Source: Natrinema amylolyticus_A (lineage in GTDB: Archaea > Halobacteriota > Halobacteria > Halobacteriales > Natrialbaceae). From it: DNA of 64,000 nucleotides. The notes under the pieces were generated by a model. It saw nothing but the letters and a program-made list of their open reading frames with translations. It was not told the DNA's origin and did no database searches. The stretch is taken from the NCBI RefSeq assembly GCF_042678045.1, contig NZ_JBHUDI010000002.1, forward strand, positions 1 through 64,000. The letters are read 5' to 3'. Below, in pieces: positions 8,603-16,695 of the stretch. Every line of letters starts with the position of its first letter. Position 1 is the first letter of the stretch. Position numbers and translations under genes: made by a program.

Positions 8603-10456
8603 TCAGGCGAGTGAAATCGTCTGCGGAGCGGTTATCCAGCAATACTCGAAGGCGAACAGCCCAGCAAGTGCGAGCGCGCCGGCGACTGCGGCGAGGATCG
8701 GCAAACCGACGGCCAGTGCCGCCAGCGGCAACAGGATGCCGACGACGACGCCACCGACCCAGAACGCCGTCCGGAATCGGCCGCGGGTGATACGTGCGGC
8801 GGCTTCCTCGGCGTCCTCGGTCTGATGGGGCGTGAAGATCTCGGAGGCGACCAGCACGGCGTGGCCGACGAGGCCGGCACCGAGAGCCAGCGCCGACGGC
8901 CCGACCATCGCGTCGAACCACGGCACGCCAGCGACGCCGAGGATCACCAGCGTCGCGCTGCCGCCGACGACCGACTGCGTGAACATGTGCAACGGCATCG
9001 CAGGACTCTGCCAGAGGTCACGTCCCTTCGATTGGCTGAACAGGAAGGCCGTATAGACCGCCGTCGCTGCACCGAGGACGGCGGCCACACCCAGCGAAAG
9101 CGGGGTAACGATGGCCTCGATTCCGAGAAGCGCGCCCAGGACGACCAGTCCGAGGTATGCGCCAGTTGCGGAGATGATGTAGGCACCCTTCACGAGCCAG
9201 GAGTTCCAGTTCGGCCGCAACAGCACCCAGTGAAACCGCATCGGCTGCTCGAGATCCAGGATTAGGAGAACGCCGGTCGCACCCAGAAACAGGCCGCTGA
9301 CGACCGCGCTCGCGCCGAAGGCGGCCACGCTGGGTTCGACCAGTCCGAACAACATGAATAGCGCCGGAAGCATGAGCATCCCGGCTGCGATCCCCTTCGT
9401 CCAGGTGTAGGAGTACACCTCCCAGCCCCAGGAGCCGTAGTGGCTCTCCCCGATGTCGTAGACCCGCGTCGCTTCCTCGTGGAGGAGTTCGTAGGCGCGT
9501 TCGGTGCGACTCTCGGTGCCCTCGTCGCGCGTTCGTCCGGACGACGCGGTGTCGTATCCCCCGTCCGACTGGTAGCCGCCGTCCGACTCCCGGTCTGCAG
9601 TCCGGACAGTCTCGGACCGCTCGACGGCTTCTCCCTCGCCACACGCACAGGAGTCACAGCCACAGTCTTCGCGCCCTCCGTCCGCGCGGGCCTCCGAATC
9701 GTCCGATCCGTCGGCATCGCCGAGCGAGACATCCGACGCCGCGAGCGACTCGGCAGCCTTCTCGAGGTCGAAATCGGGGACCGAGCCGCCTTCGGTCTCG
9801 ACCTGATGGGGGGCGTCGCTCCACATGTAGTGTTCTTCGCGGGCGGTCGTCCCCGGCGTGGTACTGCCCTCGTCGCCGTCGACGTAGAACAGCTTCGGCT
9901 CGGTCCCTTTCTCGGGCTTGCGAGCCTGAACCTCCTCGCGGGAAATCGTGCGAGCGATTTCGGTGTCGGCATTCTCGAGATCGCCGGCGAGGATCGCGTC
10001 TTCAGGACAGACGGTCACGCAGGCCGGCTCGCGTCCCGTGTCGACCCGGTGGCTGCAGTAGTTACACTTCGCCGCCGTCTCCGTATTGGGATCGATGTAG
10101 AGCGCGTCGTACGGACATCCCTGCATACAGGCCTTGCAGCCGATACAGCGTTCAGGGTCGAAGTCGACGATACCATCCTCGCGTTCCCACAGCGCGGTTA
10201 CCGGACAGACGTCGGTACACGGGGAGTCGTTGCAGTGGTTACACCGCATCACCGAGAAGTTGCGGTTCGTGTTTGGGAACTCGCCTTTTTCGATGTACTT
10301 GACCCAGGTCTTGTTCACGCCGATCGGGTCGTCGTGCTCACCCTTACAGGCGACCGTACAGGCGTGACAGCCGATGCATTTCCTGTTGTCGATGACGAAG
10401 CCGTAGTTCGTAATGTAGCCCACCTCCGTTGGTTCGTGGCAACAACTAACGTGCAT
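8603..10456 (-). CDS. Fused four-cluster ferredoxin subunit plus NrfD-type quinone-linked membrane anchor
   Basis: Starting at the ATG at 10456 the protein has 617 residues. Residues 27-150 carry four 4Fe-4S motifs: C27/30/33/37, C72/75/80/84, C104/107/110/114 and C131/134/146/150. An acidic linker follows, with an unexpected CGCDSCAC motif (C265, C267, C270, C272). From about 345 comes a NrfD/PsrC-like anchor of roughly eight membrane segments with the family wording DLEQPMRFHWVLLRPNWNSW. In most organisms FeS and anchor are separate subunits. It would pass electrons between the molybdoenzyme and menaquinone. No Tat signal is present. A TATA-like stretch at 10489-10495 suits the 10456 start. 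GTG at 10510 and at 10423 are alternatives, the latter if the TTTAAG near 10469 is the real TATA box. Confidence 0.82.
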   Translation of the reverse strand: MHVSCCHEPTEVGYITNYGFVIDNRKCIGCHACTVACKGEHDDPIGVNKTWVKYIEKGEFPNTNRNFSVMRCNHCNDSPCTDVCPVTALWEREDGIVDFDPERCIGCKACMQGCPYDALYIDPNTETAAKCNYCSHRVDTGREPACVTVCPEDAILAGDLENADTEIARTISREEVQARKPEKGTEPKLFYVDGDEGSTTPGTTAREEHYMWSDAPHQVETEGGSVPDFDLEKAAESLAASDVSLGDADGSDDSEARADGGREDCGCDSCACGEGEAVERSETVRTADRESDGGYQSDGGYDTASSGRTRDEGTESRTERAYELLHEEATRVYDIGESHYGSWGWEVYSYTWTKGIAAGMLMLPALFMLFGLVEPSVAAFGASAVVSGLFLGATGVLLILDLEQPMRFHWVLLRPNWNSWLVKGAYIISATGAYLGLVVLGALLGIEAIVTPLSLGVAAVLGAATAVYTAFLFSQSKGRDLWQSPAMPLHMFTQSVVGGSATLVILGVAGVPWFDAMVGPSALALGAGLVGHAVLVASEIFTPHQTEDAEEAAARITRGRFRTAFWVGGVVVGILLPLAALAVGLPILAAVAGALALAGLFAFEYCWITAPQTISLA

Positions 10457-10485
10457 CAAGACGGTACTTAAATCTTGTGCGAATT

Positions 10486-10497
10486 GTACAATATACC
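10486..10497 (-). promoter_or_regulatory. Probable TATA element for the molybdoenzyme operon
   Basis: On the minus strand TATATTGTA lies about 35 bp before the ATG at 10456, which would give a transcript with a leader of only a few bases. A second AT-rich stretch (TTTAAG, centred near 10469) is a competing candidate and would imply a later start codon. Position and composition are the only evidence. Confidence 0.35.
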
Positions 10498-10697
10498 GAA
10501 TATGAGGCACGAAATCGGGACACGACCAGCGCTGGAAACGCAGTATACCGGTTATGAATCAATCATCTCAACCAGAAAGAAGCGGTGACAACGCGAACAC
10601 TAATGTCTATGGTAGAGACTATCACGCAATTTTCAGAAGTGCGAAACTTTAACCACTTGTTCATAATAGGCACAGTTGTGCGAGGCCGGCAAGACAC

Positions 10698-10958
10698 ATG
10701 AGTACGGACTACGACATCACCGAAACGGTCGACGTGAAAGGGCAGAACTGCCCGCTGCCGGTTGTGAAAGCAAAGCAGGCAGTCGACAGCCTCGAGTCGG
10801 GAGACGTCATCGCGGTCATCGCGACGGATCCCGGGAGTGTATCCGATATCGACGGGTGGGCGAGCTCGACGGATGGCGTAGAGCTCCTCGAACAAGACGA
10901 GGGTGACGAGGACGGCGAGACAGTCTATCGACACTACGTCCGGAGGACGGAGGCATGA
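10698..10958 (+). CDS. tusA: TusA-family sulfur carrier protein
   Basis: An 86-residue protein with the TusA/SirA signature: the CPLPVVKAKQA helix start, whose cysteine (residue 17) carries persulfide, followed by the strand-helix-strand of the two-layer fold. It ends with an acidic linker and YRHYVRR. TusA proteins pass sulfane sulfur between partners in sulfur oxidation, tRNA thiolation or molybdenum cofactor maturation. It is divergent from the molybdoenzyme operon, and its last codons overlap the next gene (ATGA at 10955-10958), so it is translationally coupled to two DsrE-type proteins. I infer dedicated cytoplasmic sulfur relay for the neighbouring enzyme. Confidence 0.88.
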   Translation: MSTDYDITETVDVKGQNCPLPVVKAKQAVDSLESGDVIAVIATDPGSVSDIDGWASSTDGVELLEQDEGDEDGETVYRHYVRRTEA

Positions 10959-11530
10959 GCACTGATTCGTCGACAGAGAAGACGACGGCGGACTCGAGTA
11001 CAGCGCATCTCCAAGAGCAAATAAACGAACTCCGGGAGGAGCTCGCCGCAGTGAAACGCGATGATGACGGCCAAAAGCGGATGACCATCATCGCAACGAA
11101 AGGCACGCTGGACATGGCGTACCCGCCGCTCATTCTGGCGAGTACGGCAGCGGCGTTCGGTTGGGACGTGACGGTCTTCCACACGTTCTGGGGCCTGGAG
11201 ATGCTCCACGAGGAGCGCTCGACGGAACTCAAGTTGAGTTCCGTCGGGAACCCGAACATGCCGGTGCCGAACGTACTCGCCGCGCTCCCCGGCATGGATC
11301 GGATGACGACGTGGATGATGAACCGCCGCATCGAGGACAACGACACGGCCACCATCGAGGAGCTCATTGACACCTCCCTCGAGATGGGCGTCGAGCTACA
11401 GGCCTGCCAAATGACCCAGGATCTGATGGATTACGACGAAGAGGAGTTCTACGACGGCGTCACGACAGGCGTTGGCGCGGCGACTGCACTCGAGCACATG
11501 GCCGACGCGGACATTCAGCTACTCGTTTGA
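10955..11530 (+). CDS. DsrE2-like (DsrE/DsrF/DrsH) protein
   Basis: 191 residues. The first 45 form a charged helix (LQEQINELREELAAVK), as in DsrE2 proteins that pair with TusA. The DsrE fold follows from MTIIATKGTLDMAYPPLILAS, with FGWDVTVFHTFWGLEML, and a conserved cysteine in LQACQMTQDLM near residue 152 that would carry sulfur. DsrE2 proteins of sulfur oxidisers are often membrane-associated and exchange persulfide with TusA; no clear membrane helix is visible here. The gene overlaps tusA by four bases and ends 1 bp before the small DsrE gene. It forms the middle of a three-gene unit. Confidence 0.82.
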   Translation: MSTDSSTEKTTADSSTAHLQEQINELREELAAVKRDDDGQKRMTIIATKGTLDMAYPPLILASTAAAFGWDVTVFHTFWGLEMLHEERSTELKLSSVGNPNMPVPNVLAALPGMDRMTTWMMNRRIEDNDTATIEELIDTSLEMGVELQACQMTQDLMDYDEEEFYDGVTTGVGAATALEHMADADIQLLV

Positions 11531-11531
11531 T

Positions 11532-11927
11532 ATGACATCCATCGACAAGATCGGCATCATTGTGTACAGCGACGATCCGAAAAGCCTCGCCATGGCGATG
11601 AACCTCGGGCAGGTCGCCCTGGCGATGGAGACGGAGGTGGTCGTCTACTTCACGTTCGACGGACTCACACACCTGCTGTCGGGCGAGAAGGACCTCGGTG
11701 ACTTCGAGCGGATGGTCGAGGCGGGCGTGCCCGATCCCTACGAGATGCTCGAGGACTTCGTCGAAACTGGCGGCGACCTCGTCACGACCGTCGCCTGTAC
11801 GACCACCATCGACATGCTCGACTGGGATCAAGACGAGATGGACGAGTCGATTACGACCGAATTCGCCGGGGCAGCCGCGTTCCTCGACGAAACGGCGGAC
11901 GCCGCCCACGTGTTCAGTTTCGGGTAG
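11532..11927 (+). CDS. DsrE-family small sulfur-transfer protein
   Basis: 131 residues starting MTSIDKIGIIVYSDDPKSL, with a DsrE-type Rossmann-like fold and one cysteine in VACTTTIDML at the position of the catalytic DsrE/TusD cysteine. The ATG at 11532 follows the preceding stop with a single base between, so the three genes are one transcription unit. Together tusA-dsrE2-dsrE resembles the relay modules of dissimilatory sulfur metabolism. Whether sulfur runs towards the molybdoenzyme as substrate or towards its cofactor cannot be decided from sequence. Confidence 0.8.
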   Translation: MTSIDKIGIIVYSDDPKSLAMAMNLGQVALAMETEVVVYFTFDGLTHLLSGEKDLGDFERMVEAGVPDPYEMLEDFVETGGDLVTTVACTTTIDMLDWDQDEMDESITTEFAGAAAFLDETADAAHVFSFG

Positions 11928-12065
11928 CCGGACTGCCGGCTGTCCCGGGTAGACACCACCGCACACGCGTGCTTCGGTCGCCATCCGAAGGACGCCGAGA
12001 CACGCTCGAGGAGGGAGTAGCAGGGAGCTCGCAGTATCGCGATTGAGACGACAGGCCAGAGCGGG

Positions 12066-12302
12066 TTACACCATCTCCTCAAGCGAGCGGACGGTGTCGG
12101 ACATGAGCCACGCGGTCTCGCTATCTGGCTCTTCGAGACAGATCGCGTAAAACGAGTCACGGCCGTCGTCGACGGTGATCCGGTAGCCACGACTGACTAG
12201 CGCCTGCTCTTCGCCAGCGCAGGGTTCAGGGGAGGTCACATCCGTCCTCAGGGATACCAGCGGATAACGACCGCGATTTGGACGAACGGGTCCACACACC
12301 AC
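12066..12302 (-). CDS. Small haloarchaeal hypothetical protein
   Basis: 78 residues. The C-terminal 45 (SRGYRITVDDGRDSFYAICLEE..DSETAWLMSDTVRSLEEM) look like the small haloarchaeal beta-rich proteins that pair an xYxVDDG strand with a final acidic helix (DUF7331-like), but the match is loose. The first 30 residues look non-native and the true start may be an internal codon near the GYRI segment. Converges on the dsrE gene and diverges from the DUF7344 gene. Function unknown. Confidence 0.45.
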   Translation of the reverse strand: MVCGPVRPNRGRYPLVSLRTDVTSPEPCAGEEQALVSRGYRITVDDGRDSFYAICLEEPDSETAWLMSDTVRSLEEMV

Positions 12303-12496
12303 TACTGTCTCCTGACGGACGACCCTGCTCGAACGCCGATCACAGCGCTGTCGCGCGATCCATCACGGATAGTTGCATCGAGAGATATCGTTAGATAGGG
12401 TCGACGGACTGTTCAACGAGTACGGTGCTTTCACGGCACGGGAACACCAGCGGGGGTACTTCAACCAGTCAATCGATAATTGGTTCAAATCGAGTC

Positions 12497-12835
12497 ATGA
12501 CCGAGTTCCCGATCACAGACGACGACGGACTCGTGCAGTGTGCCTGTGAGGCAGACGAGATTCTTCGGCTGCTCGCCGACGCCTCCCGACGACGGGTTGT
12601 CGAATCGTTAGCGAACTATGAGGACACCTGGATTCACCGCGAGCAACTCGCACAGCGGCTAGCGGGATCGCACGAGGAGGAACCCATCAATAACTGGGAA
12701 CGAGACCTTCACCACGTCCACTTACCGATGCTCGAAGACACGGGGATAATCGAGTACGACAGACAGGAGGGAACGGTACGGCACTACCAGTGTGACGGGC
12801 TCGCGGACGTCCTCGACGCAGTCGAGCCGGAGTAG
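12497..12835 (+). CDS. Winged-helix (DUF7344-type) DNA-binding protein
   Basis: 112 residues: ILRLLADASRRRVVESLANYEDTWIHREQLAQRLAG forms the helix-turn-helix core, NNWERDLHHVHLPMLEDTGIIEYDRQEGTVRHY the following helix and wing, which is the typical wording of the haloarchaeal DUF7344 family of transcription regulators. The ATG at 12497 directly precedes the polar N-terminus MTEFPITDDDG; an upstream open stretch has no family features. It lies between the sulfur locus and the UspA group; the genes it controls cannot be told from position. Confidence 0.7.
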   Translation: MTEFPITDDDGLVQCACEADEILRLLADASRRRVVESLANYEDTWIHREQLAQRLAGSHEEEPINNWERDLHHVHLPMLEDTGIIEYDRQEGTVRHYQCDGLADVLDAVEPE

Positions 12836-12875
12836 CTCGCAGCGAGGAGGCGACGCAGGACGACGCTCGAGTCCG

Positions 12876-13751
12876 CTATCCGACCGTCAACACGGGAATC
12901 GGCGAGCGCCGAACGACGCGGGCCGTCGTGCTGCCCAGTAATCGGCCGGTCCCGACGGTCCGGCCGCGCGTCCCCATCGCAACGAGGTCGGCGTCGACCG
13001 CCGACGCCGACGCGAGGAGTTCGTCTGCCGGCTTCCCTCGACGGACAGCGGTCGTCACGGAAAGGTCCCGGTCGCGTGCCATGGCCGCGACCGTCTCCGT
13101 CGCCTTGCGGCCACCCTCTTTGAGGGAGCCGATGATGCTCCGTGGCGCGTCCTCGAGATCATACGGCGTCGGATCGACCACGTAGACGACGTGTACGTCG
13201 GCGTCGTATTTCTCTGCGATGTCGAGTGCCGTTTCCGCGGCGCGGTCGGCGGCGCCGCTTCCATCGGTCGGAATTACCACTTGCTCGTACGGACCGGTCG
13301 CCGGTTCTGTCTCGCGGTCGTCTCCCAACCGGACCGAAAGCACTGGCACGTCAGCGAGCATGAGGACGCGTTCGGTCGTACTCCCCAGTCGCGCCCGATC
13401 AACGCCGGTCCGGCCGTGTGTCCCCATCACGATGAGATCGGCGTCGTGTTCGTCCGTGTACGCGAGAATCTCTTCGTGGGGGGATCCCTCACGCACCTCT
13501 CGAGCGGCCGCCAGGTCAGCGTCCTCAGCACGATCAGTAATCCGGATCGTCGCCTCGCGTCCCCGTCGTTCGGATGGTGCGTAGAGTTCCTCGCGGTCTG
13601 CACCGGCGATTCCGGTCGGCTCAGCACCGGTGTCGACGACGTAGAGTGTATGCATGGCCGCGCCGTATGTCTGGGCCAGTTCGATCGCGTGTCCGATCGT
13701 CGCCTCGGCACCAGCGCTGCCGTCGGTCGGGACGAGCAACGTGTTGAACAT
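12876..13751 (-). CDS. Tandem universal stress protein (two UspA domains)
   Basis: 291 residues comprising two UspA domains. Each begins with a short strand and PTDGS (LLVPTDGSAGAE at residue 4; VVIPTDGSGAAD near 152) and ends with the nucleotide-binding motif G-x2-G-x9-G(S/T): MGTHGRTGVDRARLGSTTERV and MGTRGRTVGTGRLLGSTTARV. Both motifs are intact, so ATP or a related nucleotide is probably bound. The start at 13751 gives the canonical MFNTLLVPTDGS. It is one of five usp loci between 12.8 and 22.1 kb. The 3' end converges on the DUF7344 gene. Confidence 0.85.
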   Translation of the reverse strand: MFNTLLVPTDGSAGAEATIGHAIELAQTYGAAMHTLYVVDTGAEPTGIAGADREELYAPSERRGREATIRITDRAEDADLAAAREVREGSPHEEILAYTDEHDADLIVMGTHGRTGVDRARLGSTTERVLMLADVPVLSVRLGDDRETEPATGPYEQVVIPTDGSGAADRAAETALDIAEKYDADVHVVYVVDPTPYDLEDAPRSIIGSLKEGGRKATETVAAMARDRDLSVTTAVRRGKPADELLASASAVDADLVAMGTRGRTVGTGRLLGSTTARVVRRSPIPVLTVG

Positions 13752-13845
13752 AGCCACACGTTTACGCCGAGTGGGTATCAAACGCACCCACACGTTCATC
13801 AAGCGTGACACGACATGGCAGTGCTGGCACGGGAACGATGGGACC

Positions 13846-14292
13846 TCACCGAACGACGGTGACCGGAACCGGGGCGCGACGAACGACGGTCTCGGCAACA
13901 CTCCCGTAGAGGGGGCGTCGTTCGTCCAGCCGTCCGTGAGAGCCGAGAACGACGTGATCGATATCTTCAACGGTCGCGTACTCGACTACGAGTCGCTTCG
14001 GATCGCCGATGTCCGAGTCGGTCGCGACCGATCGGTCGTACTCGTCGGCGATCTCGGTGACCTCCGCAAAGAGGCGATCGGTGGCATCGTCGACGGCACT
14101 GTCCCACGCGTCCGTCCCGATCATCGGTTCGTACGTCGAACCGGTGTCCTCGAGCGTCCCGTACTCTGGCCTGAACAAGTCGACGACGTGGTACGCGACG
14201 ATCGTCGCGTCCGGAAATTCCCGAAACGCGTGCCGAAGCGCGTCGAACGATAGCGGCGAGCCGTCGACTGGGACGAGTACTGTCCGCGACAT
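13846..14292 (-). CDS. Universal stress protein, single UspA domain
   Basis: 148 residues: MSRTVLVPVDGSPLSFDALRH opens the domain and LGSHGRLDERRPLYGSVAETVVRRAPVPVTVVR closes it with an ATP-binding signature. The start at 14292 is the only one giving the canonical beta1 strand. The gene is divergent from the SagB-like gene, with 55 bp between the start codons, so they share a very short promoter region. Cytoplasmic, role in stress inferred from family only. Confidence 0.83.
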   Translation of the reverse strand: MSRTVLVPVDGSPLSFDALRHAFREFPDATIVAYHVVDLFRPEYGTLEDTGSTYEPMIGTDAWDSAVDDATDRLFAEVTEIADEYDRSVATDSDIGDPKRLVVEYATVEDIDHVVLGSHGRLDERRPLYGSVAETVVRRAPVPVTVVR

Positions 14293-14347
14293 ACGTACTG
14301 CTTTCCCACGGAGTGCTATAACCTCCTGGGGCACGTACACGCTCGAG

Positions 14348-14971
14348 ATGGCCTCGATCGAGCTTCCCGATCCCGAAACCGACGGGTCGACGAGCGTCGA
14401 ACGGGCGATCGCGACCAGAGAAAGCCGCCGGTCGTTTGCCCAGACGCCGATCGACATCGACGACATAGCCCAGCTCCTGTGGGCGGCCCAGGGACGAACG
14501 CACGTCCGAGACGGCGTCGAATTACGCGCCGCGCCGAGCGCCGGTGCGACGTATCCGCTCACCGTCTTTCTCGAGGTCGCGCCAGCCGGAGACGAGGACC
14601 TCGAGGCGGGACTATACCGGTACGAGCCGGCGCGACACACACTCGAACGCGAGCGCGAGACGGCCGTCCACGACGATCTCACGGCCGCGGCGCTCGACCA
14701 AGCGGTCATCGCGGAGGCCCCGATGACGATCGTGATAGCGGCGGCATACGATCGAACGCGACGGCAGTATCCGGCCCACGGCGAGCGGTACGTCCACATG
14801 GAGGCCGGACATGCCGCGGAGAACGTCCACCTCGTCTGTGAGGCACGAGAGCTGAATACCTGTCCTGTTGGCGCGTTCGACGACGATGACGTCACAACTG
14901 CGCTGTCGCTGTCGGCGCAACTCGAGCCGCTGTATCTGTTGCCGGTCGGTCACCGACCGGCATCCGGGTGA
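14348..14971 (+). CDS. SagB/ThcOx-type nitroreductase-fold flavoprotein
   Basis: 207 residues. Hallmarks are RESRRSFAQTPI near residue 25 (FMN-binding Arg/Ser cluster), LLWAAQGRTH, RAAPSAGATYPLTVFL, and HMEAGHAAENVHLVCEARELNTCPVGAFDDDDV, which is the usual wording of SagB-type dehydrogenase domains. Members bind FMN and oxidise thiazoline/oxazoline peptides or act as general nitroreductases. No peptide-cyclising partner (YcaO) is seen in the window, so a peptide-modification role is not supported; a stand-alone oxidoreductase is more likely. Confidence 0.8.
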   Translation: MASIELPDPETDGSTSVERAIATRESRRSFAQTPIDIDDIAQLLWAAQGRTHVRDGVELRAAPSAGATYPLTVFLEVAPAGDEDLEAGLYRYEPARHTLERERETAVHDDLTAAALDQAVIAEAPMTIVIAAAYDRTRRQYPAHGERYVHMEAGHAAENVHLVCEARELNTCPVGAFDDDDVTTALSLSAQLEPLYLLPVGHRPASG

Positions 14972-15100
14972 CAGGGCGGCTCGAGCGATAGTGCTGGCAG
15001 CTCGTCGCCGGCGACAGGTGTACGATCGGTGTCTGACCCGCATTCTCGCACGGCCGGGAGCCCCCCACCATTATTGGGTGCGGCGACGAATGAAGAGGTA

Positions 15101-16033
15101 ATGTCAGCGACGACTCAGACGATCGATTCGGTGTTGGTACCGACGGACGGGAGCGATGGTGCTCTCGCAGGTGCAAAGCGTGGGATAGACCTGGCTGCGA
15201 CAGTGGACGCAGAGCTCCACGTCCTCTCAGTCGTCGACACGACGGAACTCGAGAGCGTTTCATCCGTTTTCGACTCCGACACGACGGCGGACGAACGGAC
15301 AGCACTCGAAGACGCCGCCGAAGAAGCCGTCGAAACCGTCGTGACGACGGCACAGGAACGAGCACCCGATCTCGCGGTCACCACCGCGGTCGAAGAGGGG
15401 AAGCCGTTTCAGTGTATCGACGACTACGCCGATGCATCCGAAATCGATGTCATCGCGATGGGCACGAAAGGCCGCGCGGGACTCAAGCGGGTCGTCCTCG
15501 GAAGCGTGACCGAAAACGTCCTTCGGACGGTCGATGTCCCGGTGCTGGCTGTCCCGCCAGCGGCAATTGACGGGTCACTCACTCCGGAAACCACCGAGAA
15601 CGTGCTCCTTCCGACGGACGGCAGCGAGGGCGCAGCGGCCGCCGTCGACTGGGGTGTGCACCTCGCGGACGTGTTCGACGCAATGGTGCACGCGCTTTAC
15701 TCGGCCGACACGAGCCGGCTCACGATGGGATCGGAACCGAGTACGATCCTCTCCGAACTCGAGCAGGCAGGCGAGACCGCACTCGAAGCGGTTCGTGAAC
15801 GCGCGAGGGAAACCGGTGTCAGCGTCACGGGAACCGTCGCAAACGGCCCGCCGGCGAGGGTGATTCTGGACTCCGCCGACGACACAGGGGTCGATCTCAT
15901 CGTGATCGGAACGCACGGGCGCTCGGGGCTCGAGCGACATCTGCTCGGCAGCGTCACGGAAAACGTCGTCCGGAGTGCTGACGTGCCCGTGGTTTGTGTG
16001 CCGATGCGCGAACGCGAAGAGGAAGGAGAATAG
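15101..16033 (+). CDS. Tandem universal stress protein (two UspA domains)
   Basis: 310 residues with two UspA domains: SVLVPTDGSDGALAGAKRG at the start and VLLPTDGSEGAAAAVDWG near residue 165. Both end with ATP-binding motifs, MGTKGRAGLKRVVLGSVTENV and IGTHGRSGLERHLLGSVTENV. The ATG at 15101 is favoured over upstream codons because it begins just before the first strand. Its last codons lie inside the first unit of a 9-bp repeat array (16025-16087). Stand-alone gene on the plus strand. Confidence 0.85.
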   Translation: MSATTQTIDSVLVPTDGSDGALAGAKRGIDLAATVDAELHVLSVVDTTELESVSSVFDSDTTADERTALEDAAEEAVETVVTTAQERAPDLAVTTAVEEGKPFQCIDDYADASEIDVIAMGTKGRAGLKRVVLGSVTENVLRTVDVPVLAVPPAAIDGSLTPETTENVLLPTDGSEGAAAAVDWGVHLADVFDAMVHALYSADTSRLTMGSEPSTILSELEQAGETALEAVRERARETGVSVTGTVANGPPARVILDSADDTGVDLIVIGTHGRSGLERHLLGSVTENVVRSADVPVVCVPMREREEEGE

Positions 16034-16087
16034 ATAAAATAGTACTAATAGATACAATAGTTGCAATAGGTAGAATTTGTGAGATAG
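16025..16087 (+). repeat. Tandem 9-bp array, consensus NNNNAATAG
   Basis: Seven nonamers in perfect register: GGAGAATAG, ATAAAATAG, TACTAATAG, ATACAATAG, TTGCAATAG, GTAGAATTT, GTGAGATAG. The first overlaps the usp stop codon. The same nonamer flanks the parA operon at 32.7 and 34.4-34.9 kb. Likely a binding array for the partition protein, by analogy of sequence and spacing. Confidence 0.7.
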
Positions 16088-16190
16088 GCCAAATGGGAAC
16101 GGGTCGTGGCGATCGAACGACTGCTCGCTATAATGGCTCCCCAATTGAAGGTCAATTCGTATGGCGGTTCCCGCATAGGACAACGTGTTC

Positions 16191-16568
16191 ATGGCGACCG
16201 TCGAGACAGTCCTGTCCTCGGTTTTCAGTACGATTCCTGAACTTCATTCCGGCCAACTTGGTCTCCTCGCCGGTCTCCTCGTCGGTATCCTCTATTGGCA
16301 CGAGTATCGCCGCTCGTCGTTCGGGCTTCTCACGGGCTGCTACCTGCTGGCACTCGGTGTCGTGCCCGGATCCACGAGAGGGCTGTACGTGGTGCAATCA
16401 CAGCCGTGGTATTTCTGCTCGCTGCTGGTTCTCACGTCGCTCGGCGCGATCGGTGGACGTGCCGTCTGGCAGTGGGTCTCGCGATCGCTCCAGTCTCGAT
16501 CGCCGACGATCGAACGCCAGTTGTCTGACAGTGAGACGGGTGACGGCGCCAACCGAAATCGGATCTGA
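16191..16568 (+). CDS. Small membrane protein of unknown function
   Basis: 125 residues with about three membrane segments (LGLLAGLLVGILYWHE, FGLLTGCYLLALGVV, WYFCSLLVLTSLGAIG) and a polar basic/acidic tail. A GTG two codons upstream is possible; ATG at 16191 gives MATVETVLSSVFST. The family is not recognised. It follows a 9-bp repeat array and precedes the Dph6-like gene by 127 bp, with no sign of shared function. Confidence 0.6.
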   Translation: MATVETVLSSVFSTIPELHSGQLGLLAGLLVGILYWHEYRRSSFGLLTGCYLLALGVVPGSTRGLYVVQSQPWYFCSLLVLTSLGAIGGRAVWQWVSRSLQSRSPTIERQLSDSETGDGANRNRI

Positions 16569-16695
16569 TCGTCGTCCAACGGGACGCTGGCCGTCGGCTA
16601 CCGATAGCGACCCGAAAACGGAGTCGTTACGCCGGCAACGGAACCGGCAGTGAATTGAGCCACAGGAATTTAGCCGTCACTGGTGAAGCGGACGT

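Noticed and set aside
9440..10471. 343-codon open frame opposite the FeS/NrfD gene
   Set aside because: Mirror of a gene whose cysteine motifs are unmistakable; no family features of its own.
14348..14971. Ribosomal peptide-modification cluster around the SagB-like gene
   Set aside because: No YcaO cyclodehydratase, precursor peptide or exporter nearby; neighbours are stress proteins.
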